From positions 464,696-528,695 of the forward strand of contig NW_019774180.1 of assembly GCF_001039355.2 (NCBI RefSeq): a stretch of 64,000 nt of DNA, given 5' to 3'. Below, in pieces: positions 50,594 to 60,745 of this stretch. Both the position numbers and the translations under genes were made by a program. The notes under the pieces are model-generated. The model worked only from the letters and a program-made list of their open reading frames with translations, ran no database searches and had not been told where the DNA came from. The stretch is from Lingula anatina (lineage: Eukaryota; Brachiopoda; Lingulata; Lingulida; Lingulidae). Every line of letters starts with the position of its first letter. The first letter of the stretch is position 1.

Positions 50594-53500
50594 TTAAAGG
50601 TTTGCCTGGGCCATTCCTCCCATGCTCTAGAAAGAAGGAAAGAAAGAAAAGTCATTCATAATAAACATATCACAAATTCACAACGTATCAAATGCATATA
50701 TATCTGACAATGTATCACAATTATTCATGTAAGGTGCAAGCAATTTCACCATGACTATGTCAATTTTGAAGTGTTTTTTATAATAAAATAAGAACTACAT
50801 TTTTTGTTTTTAAAAGAACACTAAGAAATTTTTAAGGATGAGTTTGGGGCCAAACACTGTAAATATATGCACTAAGCATGGTCTATCTGGCCAAGGTGAA
50901 GAATAACCAGTACATCAATATTATAACAAACTCACCACTTTCTTAGCCTTGAACTGGTCCAGCAATTCCTGGATCCTACGACCATATTCTGGGTCACACT
51001 GTCCAAAATTCTTGACTGCACGTTGCTGGATGAACTCCTGGGCATCCTTCAGGTGGTTAGCAATGTTCTCCACAAGTCTTGTACGCTCATCTGGCTTTAG
51101 CACCTGCAAAAGAGGCAGTTAGATGTTCAGTACATAGTGTATAGAAGAATCACTTCAAAAGAAATATGTTCGTTTTTTAAGTCCATGCAAACAGGATTAA
51201 AGTGCGAGCAAGTGAATTCTAGACTGAAATACTACTCCCTGTGAGTTCTATTAAATAAAAAAATACTTGTAAAAGCTTTGTCAGTAAGAGCCATGGCATT
51301 TATTTTCTTTAATTTGCTATTTCAAATAATCTTTAACAGTCACTCTTAACAACCCACATTGCGCCAGAATAATCCGACTTGGCTGAAGTTGTCATCATCC
51401 CTTGTGTTGTAGCGTTTGACATCCCCAGTGGTCTGGAACACACTCTCCAGATGTCTCTTGTCATCCAATGGGCCATTGAAACTGTTAGGGAAATAGTTGG
51501 GGGCTCCCTCTGAAAATAGGAAATACTCTTTTAATAGATGCTAAGGGGTTTTTATTTTAATAACAATGCTTGTAACATTTATTTCAGGCAATATTGACCT
51601 TAGTTAACATTAACATCATAACTTTCTAAATAACATTGTTTCATTACCTTATAATTATACTAATAATATTTAGATTATGTAATCCAGTAAAAACCAGGGT
51701 TTGAAATTGTCACCTAATTGTATATCTGCAGTCATTTACGTCACTGTTAGGCATACTACCTTTCAAATATTCCTGTCAAACTGATCACTTAAGACTGTTT
51801 TTCATCTATATTTCACTAACACAGAGCATGGTGGCAATTTATGAGACAAAAATAATACATCAGAGAAGATAGCAAATTGGACCAATAAATAATTGTGCTT
51901 GTTGTCACACCTAACACACTGGCAATTATAAGTTCTCACCTTGGTTGTCAGTGACACACTGGGGTCCATCCCTCTGGTAGTTCTTCACTCTGGTATTGAA
52001 GGGGCAGTTGACAGGAATCTGTAGGTAGTTGGTGCCCAAACGATGGCGATGTGTATCAGAGTAAGAGAACAAACGACCCTGAAGCAGTTTGTCAATAATT
52101 TATTAATGTTATTCAACAGACACTGATAAGTACCAGGTGCACCTGATGGGTCAAATTGGTAAATATTGACAAAACTAAACCTTGAAGGTAACAAAGTTGT
52201 ATCCTGCACATATCATAACAACAGACATTCACAACTTTTAAAAACACTGTTATCTCAGCATATAAACCTTGAACTTAAGTAAAACTTAAACTGCAAACTG
52301 CAGCTTAAATATAAACAGCAAATAACTAATAAAACATACATTTATAACTTCAGCCATTCTGAAACATAATAATTTCCTTACAAACAAATTGTAAAAGTGA
52401 TAAATTTTATGAAGCATAATAGAATATTTACACTCAGCATTGCTTAATTTTCTTGCAAAAAGTTTATAAGTAACACATTATAACTATATAAAGCCACAAA
52501 GAATATTTACAAACAACATTGCTTAGCACACCGAGGCATTATATCATGCTTAAAATTCTTCTCACCTGTAACATTTTGTCTGGGCTGGCCTCAATGCCTG
52601 GCACAAGGTGAGCTGGGGAGAAGGCAATCTGTTCCACCTCAGCAAAGTAGTTCTTAGGGTTACGGTTCAACACCATCCTGCCCACGGGAATCAGGGGGAA
52701 CTCTCCCTGGGGCCACACCTTGGAAATGGAAATAAAATTGGGATAGAAGTTGTCAAAAGAATGATCTTAAATTACTTCTCTTTTAATGTTGTCACACAGC
52801 ACATTACAATATGTGTTAAAAATTTAAAATTAAATAAATCTTTTGAAATAGGTGAAAAAGAGAATCTGTTCAAGAGAAAAAGTGCATGTGCATGTGATTA
52901 TTCAGGAATGTCAAAACCATGCATATCTTTTACACACTCAAAACTTCCTCGCAGCACACTTCTTAAATCTGATTAAGCTTATTTACTAGCAAATATACCT
53001 TGGTTAAATCAAATGGATTCCATCTGAACTTCTCGGCCTCTTCAAATGTCATCACCTGTATGTACCAGGTCCAGGATGGGTAGTTCCCAGCAGCAATGTT
53101 ATTGTACAAGTCACGGATGGCGTAGTCTGGATCACTACCAGCCAGCTCTCCTGCCTGGTCTGCCATCAGACACTTGATGCCCTGGTCCNTCTACTAGCCA
53201 ATATACCTTGGTTAAATCAAATGGATTCCATCTGAACTTCTCGGCCTCTTCAAATGTCATCACCTGTATGTACCAGGTCCAGGATGGGTAGTTCCCAGCA
53301 GCAATGTTATTGTACAAGTCACGGATGGCGTAGTCTGGATCACTACCAGCCAGCTCTCCTGCCTGGTCTGCCATCAGACACTTGATGCCCTGGTCCGTCT
53401 AAAAGGCAGTTATCATTTAAGTGAAATTGTAGTTATAAATGTGATATATCTTACATAGTCCATTTTGTGAAATTCAGAGAAATTTGTTTGCTATATATGT

Positions 53501-56500
53501 AAATAAATGAATAGAGAAATGGACAGAAGAAATTGTCAGACTTCATCATTGAAAACATTATGTTTGGAAAGAAAACACCTTTACTATAAGTCACTGGTGC
53601 AAGCTGTGGAGCACTTCAATGGAAATATTTTCAAATTCTAACTCTCTTCAAATTAATCGAAATACATTCAGCACCGTGCACAAAATGTCAAACTGTACTG
53701 AAAACAATCTGGACTCACAATATGAATTAATAAGATTTGTATAAATAAAGTATACCCCTCTCACCTTATAATGGAACTTGCAGTACACAGCCTCACCATC
53801 CTTGTTCACTAGTTTGAAGGTGTGGCTGCCATAGCCGTTCATCTGACGGTAGCCGTCTGGCGTACCTCTGTCAGAGAACAGGAAGGACACCTGGTGAGTG
53901 GATTCTGGGCGCAGAGTTATGAAATCCCAGAACATGTCTGGGTCCTGGAATAATGGTTGCTTAACTTAACATGTGCAATAATATGGTGCCAGTGCCTAAT
54001 TCCTATATATTTACATTAACATTAAAATATCAAAGAGAAAATAATGGGTGCCAACTTCTGGTTTTCAAATCTATGATGCATTTTTTAAAAACATACATTT
54101 TCTCATTTTGCATCCAAGCTCTGATGACAGTATTTGTCAAAAAAGTTAAATATTTTCTATCCAGTTGTCCAACAATTAATGCATTCAGTCACGTTTCAGG
54201 TAAAACACATAACCTTCGTTAAACACAACAGGTCAAGTTCAAGAAGCATGTTTACCATGATAAACAGAACACTCAATTAACTGAAAATGAAGTTGGTAGT
54301 GATTTGGTAAATTAAGTGCTTTTATGTATATAACAAATGGCAAGCAAAGAATTCATGTCACACCATACAACACAATAGCAGGCATAAATATTGTATCTAA
54401 CCAACGAAATAATGCTCTGGCACTGCAAAAATCAATAATTTTATCTATTCCTCTGACTGGTAAACATCTATTTGATTTTATGGACATGAATATATGACAT
54501 GGCATGGCTAGACCTCAAGTTGCATAATTAACAATACCTGGGATAAACACTGTATCTAACCACCCCAATAATGACAACTGCATGCTTATTGCTTAATTCA
54601 ATAATGTTATCTTTTCCAGTCAAGTAAACATCCAAGTGGGGTTATTTTTCATTTAAAGTTTCAAACTTCATTGTACACTGTGACAAGGAAAGAAAAAATC
54701 AAATCTGAGACATGCTGTTTGAATGTTTCTTCTTTTTTAAAACATGGATTATTTAACACTTAAATACTGTAATTATTATAAAGTCAGTATTTAATTCTCA
54801 AAGTGGACTAATTTAATGTCTGTTAAGAAATTTAAAATGAGAAACGGTTTCTCAAGTTGTTCAGAAGACTGAACCGTCTACCTTGCAATGTGTAACTGGG
54901 TTCCTCTTCTGCGTATGGATAAAACTTGGGAACTGAAACATATATACATCTGATTAGAAATACATACAAAAATAGCAGTACTTAAGATAAAATTAAATGA
55001 GATATCTTATCCAGAAAACTTACTTAGAATTGACTGGGCAAATAAATAACCCGATTTCTCACATGATGAAACACATTTAATGTATTAACAAAAAGCACAC
55101 ACCCACAACTACATAACAAGCATTACTATTAAAGATTTAAGACTATTTCAAACAAAAAATAACATATAAACAGAATTCACATCAATACAGCAAATGAATT
55201 AAACTCACAAAGATGGGGTCCCTGATGAAAAAGATAGGTGTGTTATTCCCCACACAGTCCCAGTTGCCTTCATCTGTGTACATCTTGACAGCGAAGCCAC
55301 GAGGATCGCGAGCAGTGTCTGCAGAGCCACTTTCACCACCAACAGTTGAGAAACGCACAGCAACTGGTGTTCTCTTGCCTATGTGCTCAAACACTTTAGC
55401 TTTGCAGTATTTGGAAATGTCGTGTGTAACTTCAAAGAAGCCAAATGCACCTGAAATGTAGAATAATATATGTATGTGAATTAAATATATATATAGTTCA
55501 GATTTCATTGCATGTTACAGACAGAATGAAGATTGATCACATAATTGTCTTATCTAAAAAATTCTTGTTAGGAAAAAATTAAAAAACGACTCATGCTAAC
55601 AATCATCAACTATTTAGTATTCTCCCATCACCTACTAACTTAGATTTTATAAAGCATGATGTGACATGAAATTAAGTTAGATTTCTCCTACACAAAAGAA
55701 TTAAAATATGAAATTTACTGAATATGTAGATTTGTACCTACTGTGTAATTGTAAAAGCATTATGTTTATCCCATCATTTCAAGATAACAATACAGTTTCT
55801 TACCTGCCCCTTTGGCATGTACCACTCTCTCTGGGATCCTCTCCCTCTGGAAGTGTGCCATCTCATCCATAAAGACAAAGTCCTGCATAAGCAGAGGCCC
55901 CTCTGGGGCCAGCAGTCATACTGGCTAACTTTTCCCCTATTGGGGCCCCAGTACTAGTGGTCAGAGAACCTGGTGGGTTCTGAAATAACAAATTTTCAAA
56001 ATCCAATTAAATTATTTTTTTCAACTCATCAGATTTTTTCATTTTTTTTAAAGGTGAAAAAATTCATTACTAGAGAATCAGAGAGGGGTTATGTCCTCCT
56101 GAGCAATGAGACATGATGAGGTCCAACTCCATGGTTCTAAGTCACATCTAAGGAACTTTCAGTGTATATGCTGGTGGTACAGATCCAAAAAATCTATTCA
56201 ATGACGCAGTTTGGAGATTTACTAACTAATTGTACCTCAACTATCAATAATATATGTATACTAGTATATACACTGTCATTACAAAATTGAAAGCTAAAAT
56301 AATTGTTTTTACATAGGCTAACTGATGATAGTTTGTACATAAAACTACCTCTCTAAGCCTAGCTCGATATGCTCATTCATGCTCACTCTAGGTATTAAAC
56401 CAACATTTTTTTATGCAAGTCAGGATAAGAAGACAAATGGTAAACATGGAAATACACCCACATTGTTATTTCAGGTAAGGCCACACTTTTTTATTTTTAT

Positions 56501-58843
56501 GGAAGACATCCTGCGCGCACACCGATTTTCGCCCGTTCTCCGAAAAAAAAAAAAAAAATCCCCCCCCAGCCCCCATATGTCGGTTGTTGCAAACATCGTT
56601 ATTGAATTTGCCAGGAAATGAGCTTTCTGCGCATGCGTATTATCGCCACACGGAAATGTGGCCGCTTTGTCGTCAAATTCATCTCTAGGATTACTTTCAA
56701 ATTACACGACAATTAAAGTCATAAAGAGAACGGGTGCTGTCGTTTTGGATTGGTATGCCATTGATATTGGGCATGGAGATATCACCTTTTTACAATTGTG
56801 CAAAAGGCTGGTCGCTTCCAACGATTATCGCCCGAAAAATTTTAGTGACATTCTGTACAAAGCAGCACATAGGCTACCAGGTTTTCTGTAGCGAAAAAAG
56901 GGTCGACAAGGGCGTCGAGGTATTTGGTGGGCTGAAGGTCGGACAGGCCACCTGACAGTTTGGCTGTGTGAGTCAAAGTAGACAAAATGGCATCGTCCGA
57001 AATGACCTTTAATAGANCCTGCGCGCGCACCGATTTTCGCCCGTTCTCCGAAAAAAAAAAAAAAATCCCCCCCCCCCAGCCCCCATATGTCGGTTGTTGC
57101 AAACGTCGTTATTGAATTTGCCAGGAAATGAGCTTTCTGCGCATGCGTATTATCGCCACATGGAAATGTGGCCGCTTTGTCGTCAAATTCATCTCTAGGA
57201 TTACTTTCAAATTACACGACAATTAAAGTCATAAAGAGAACGGGTGCTGTCGTTTTGGATTGGTATGCCATTGATATTGGGCATGGAGATATCACCTTTT
57301 TACAATTGTGCAAAAGGCTGGTCGCTGCCAACGATTATCGCCCGAAAAATTTTAGTGACATTCTGTACAAAGCAGCACATAGGCTACCAGGTTTTCTGTA
57401 GCGAAAAAAGGGTCGACAAGGGCGTCGAGGTATTTGGTGGGCTGAAGGTCGGACAGGCCACCTGACAGTTTGGCTGTGTGAGTCGAAGTAGACAAAATGG
57501 CATCGTCCGAAATGACCTTTAATAGATTTGGTGGTATTAAGCATATCTTTCCATCATTTTTTAAACATTTCTGTGAAGTGTTCAAAATGCTTTAATATTT
57601 TGTGAATACAAATAAAGACACACTGTTTGTTTGATATTTGTTTTATTGATTGCTATACCAACAAAATGCATGAAATAACCTTAATAGATTTTGTAATAAG
57701 AAGTATATCTATTCATGACTTTTTTTTTTACATTTCTACATAGTATTCACAATGCTTTACTATTCTGAGAGCATGGATAAAGACATATTGTTAGTTTGAT
57801 ACGTGTTTCTGTGGTAAAATTTGTGTTTCCAGCTGTGTACTGACAGCATTCCTTTACTTAAGCAGTATTTTTTTTTGGACTGTTTTTTTTTTTCGCCCTC
57901 TCGCACCGATTTTGGGGTACCCAGAGGATGTCATCCATAAAAATAAAAAAGTGTGGCCTAATTTAATGTAATACAGAAAATTGTGAATTTTGTCATTGGA
58001 TTTGCAATTGTGAACCTGTAAAAGCAGTGACATTTACATAAGTACAAAAGTCATTTGATACTTGGTGATTGTTGATATATGCGACACTTCATGCTTCTAC
58101 AAAGATTGGAATTGATAAGGTTTACGTAACAAATAAGCTTTTCCTTTTCTTCCCCTGTCAGATTACCCAAAATGAAATAGCTGGCAATGTTAAAACAAAG
58201 GATGGTAATTTGAATATCACTTAAAAATGATAAATTTCTCTTGTTTTAGCCAGGGCAGCTAGGACAAGAAGACAATTTAGCGAGTACTGTATCACGAACT
58301 CACTCTTGACTTCAAGCAAAATCCTCTGAAGGTATGCAAAAGTCAAAATAATTCAGGGACAAGTGGTGTAAAAAGTATTTCGATAAGAGTAGGCGTGACA
58401 AATTAATAACGATCCACTCCAAAATTACATGCTCTGACAGCATGCCTGTTTAAACACAGTTGTAGATATCAAACTCCCAGTCTAATAAAAACGTCCTTCG
58501 CAGTTTGAGAATGCAACACCTTAAAGGCTGCATGGTACTGTAAATATGGTATGACTTAATGGAAAAATCAATTCCCCCGATGCCAATGCCTGTATTCCTG
58601 TAACAAGGAATTTCCTGTGCAGCCTTAAATGTGCATTAAAGCAGATATTTAGTGACAGGCGACGGCATCTTCATGAGCAGCCTACAAAAAAGTAGCTCAA
58701 GGCCACTGGCCGAGTACAATATTTTTTTACATTTGTGCGCTGAAGTAGCTAAGTACAGATAATATTTTCACCCAATTTTCACCTACCTCGTTGGATTGCT
58801 TGAATGCTTCCATTTGGTTGGCAACTTTGTCACGGTTTGCCAT
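50594..58843 (-). CDS. CAT: Catalase, peroxisomal
   Basis: Decomposes hydrogen peroxide to water and oxygen with heme. Eleven coding exons: 58843-58787, 55979-55804, 55450-55209, 54932-54882, 53944-53765, 53398-53207, 52718-52566, 52078-51940, 51509-51358, 51103-50936 and 50626-50594. All join in phase except for one surplus base in exon 2; ignoring it gives 513 aa (human 527). The distal-heme His lies in RVVHAKGAG, the conserved Asn in VGNNTPIFF and the heme-ligand Tyr in [14 protein letters not shown]. The last exon, [10 protein letters not shown], ends in ANL, like the peroxisomal signal of human catalase. Exon 2 carries four G (minus strand) at 55901-55898 where GPRGPLLMQD needs three, so the raw frame breaks there. 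Intron 1 is about 2.8 kb and holds a transposon-like element. An extra copy of exon 6 lies at 52999-53188. Confidence 0.95.
52985..53188 (-). repeat. Extra truncated copy of catalase exon 6
   Basis: Nearly identical to 53191-53396 and joined to it by a single N (53189). It keeps the donor (AACCAAG then GTATAT) and almost the whole exon but lacks the acceptor and the first two or so exon bases. It is read as an assembly duplicate, not a second exon. Confidence 0.88.
56510..57016. repeat. Element core, assembly copy A
   Basis: Almost identical to 57018-57526 over about 507 bp, ending AATAGA right before the N. The few differences include CACACC/CGCACC near the start and GCTTCC/GCTGCC inside. 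Confidence 0.9.
57018..57526. repeat. Element core, assembly copy B
   Basis: Second copy of the segment above; it continues without interruption into the right part of the element. Confidence 0.9.
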
Positions 58844-59290
58844 TTTTGATGATTAAGAAAGTGACTTGTCTGACTGCTGAAGACTTTCTCAAGTTGCCTG
58901 ATCAAAGTTCTCGCTATGTAAGTACCCGTGTTGCAAAACAGGACACCTGCCTTACGGACTAATTGGGTCATCGCGATACGATTGGTTCATTATCACATGC
59001 GACTTTACACACATGTTTGAACACTGGGAACTTTGTTTCACTGGCCTGAGTTTTTTTAAAGTTAATTCATAGAATTGAATTATGTTATTTAAAGAAAAAT
59101 ATGCAAATAAATAAATAAGTAAAAATACAAAGCAAACATTTTTTCAAGAGTTCTCCAAAGTGTGACAGCATAAACGAGAACGAGACTTTTTTGTGGAGAA
59201 GCTACCAAACAACACATGCTTCAAACTGTGTAAATCAGCGGGGCTTTGGAATTTTTAGAAGGCGATAATAACTGTTACATCTAGCTATAT
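58844..59290. promoter_or_regulatory. Presumed bidirectional promoter of CAT and OARD1
   Basis: Fewer than 450 bp separate the catalase start codon (minus strand) from the proposed OARD1 start (plus strand). No TATA box or specific factor site was identified with confidence. The head-to-head layout is the only evidence. Confidence 0.5.
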
Positions 59291-60232
59291 ATGATGGAAC
59301 ATACAGAGGTACACCCAAGATGTTGTTCTTACCCACTACTGCTACACAACCAGCAAAAATGTTCATTCAACAAAGGCATTGTTCCCTTTTCAATAATGTT
59401 GTGTTGCTTGAATGATAATATTTTGTGGTTTCATTTTCAGAATTCTGCCCAAGGATTTCAGTTTCTTGAAAAACAAGGTGATCTTTTTAGCTGTGAGGAG
59501 ACCAGCTCGTTGGCCCATTGCATCAGTGCAGATGTTAAGATGGGGAAAGGGATTGCAGTGATATTTAAAAGAAAATTTCAGGGAGAAGAGGAAATTAAAA
59601 GACAAGGTTTCTCAGGCATTTCATAAAAATTTGTATTTGTAAAAATGCTTGAAATTAGATATTGGCATTGTCATGATTAATGTTGTCTAATGATAGATAA
59701 CAAACTGTCAAAATTTGATCATGATAATAAGGTGAATCTGTTGATAGATATTGAATGCTAAATTAATTGACATTGTCATGAATAATGTCCAATGAGAGAA
59801 GTCAAACTGTCAAAAATTAATCATGATGAGGTGAATGTTAGGACTAGACAAACATAAATTGTCAATTTAAATAGAGAATGCACAGCAAATCATTTTAAAT
59901 TAGAAAAATACCAACTTTGAGAAATTAGTCAAGTTATTAAATTACTTTCAATTTCAGGACAGACACCTGGAGGGCTAGCAGTGTTGAAAAGGGGCAAGCG
60001 ATTTGTATACTATTTGGTTACGAAGGAAAAATACTGGAACAAACCTACATATGATACCTTACGATCTAGTCTTATCAACATGAGGATGCACTGCACAGAG
60101 AATAAAGTCAAAGAACTCTGCATGCCCAAGATAGGCTGTGGTTTAGATGGATTGCAGTGGCCAAGAGTTAAAGAGATAATCAAGGAAGTATTTGATGATT
60201 CTGACATGAAACTCACAGTGTACACTTTGTAA
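59291..60232 (+). CDS. OARD1: ADP-ribose glycohydrolase OARD1 (TARG1) macrodomain protein
   Basis: Macrodomain enzyme that removes terminal ADP-ribose from protein and hydrolyses O-acetyl-ADP-ribose. Exons 59441-59606 and 59958-60232 join in phase and match human OARD1 along their length: QGDLFSCEETSSLAHCIS, MGKGIAVIFKRKF, RFVYYLVTK, KPTYDTL, MPKIGCGLDGLQW and a terminal VYTL. The catalytic Lys (in NKPTY) and Asp (in GCGLD) are present. The first exon is proposed as 59291-59308 (MMEHTE), ending in GAG before GTACAC. It is in phase and gives 152 aa, the human length, but the donor is weak and an unseen upstream exon is possible. The stop codon is followed directly by TAAA, so an AATAAA overlaps it at 60231-60236. 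The gene is head to head with catalase and tail to tail with PSMD13. Confidence 0.92.
59660..59838. repeat. Diverged tandem repeat in OARD1 intron 2
   Basis: Two units with a period of about 105 bp share CATTGTCATGA, CAAACTGTCAAAA, ATCATGAT and AGGTGAAT in the same order (about 59660-59737 and 59765-59837). It is non-coding. Confidence 0.7.
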
Positions 60233-60236
60233 TAAA

Positions 60237-60745
60237 GGGGCTGTGTCATAGAAAAGGATGTGTATTTGTAATAATTGCAGGTCTTATGGTGCAAGGATGA
60301 TTTGTTACTTAAGAGTTTTTGCAGAGAAACTTGTCCTTTGCTTGTTCTTTTGAATTACACAGTTATAATTTATTTAAGAAGTAGTATAAAACAGTTATAA
60401 ACAAACATCTATTAAAACAACTGAAAATGGAATGGTTTTTGGTTACTTTATTTGACTTGTTATCTGAGAAGTGATTCAAATATACATATTCTTCCATACT
60501 AAAAGTCCAGGTGACATTCATTTGTCTAGACTTTGCAAACTTCAAAGTACACCAGTTGTGCCCAAAATACAATATGCCAGTCCCAGTAGAAATATAAACA
60601 TAACACCTGTCATCATTAGTTTCTAGATTTTCCACAAGCTGGCACTGTCATTTTTAATGTATGCACAAGATCATTTTGCTGTCCAACATAAACTTGCTTT
60701 CGTAAATGTTCCCCATGACAAAGTCTTTATATTTCTCTGATAGAG
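60237..60745. other. Short convergent 3' spacer between OARD1 and PSMD13
   Basis: About 510 bp holding the two 3' UTRs. The frames within it resemble no protein I know. Confidence 0.6.

Larger units (their letters stand above)
56478..57959. mobile_element. DNA-transposon-like element in catalase intron 1
   Basis: The ends are 35-bp inverted repeats with one mismatch: AGGCCACACTTTTTTATTTT then TATGGAAGACATCCT at 56478-56512, and the inverse at 57925-57959. The interior includes A/C homopolymers, the hairpin GCCACATGGAAATGTGGC and a 77-codon open frame without ATG. No transposase was recognised and the flanks show no clear target duplication. The core (56510-57016 and 57018-57526) occurs twice around an N (57017), so the true length is probably near 0.97 kb. 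Confidence 0.7.

Noticed and set aside
52999-53188. Second functional catalase exon, for instance mutually exclusive splicing
   Set aside because: It lacks an acceptor, is nearly identical to its neighbour and abuts an N; an assembly duplicate is simpler.
56658-56891. 77-codon open frame in the intron element as a gene
   Set aside because: No ATG in frame, no known domain; its presence in both copies reflects assembly duplication.
59309-59440. Open frame continuous with OARD1 exon 2 as coding sequence
   Set aside because: The stretch has no similarity to OARD1 and ends in a good acceptor; read as an intron with the frame open by chance.
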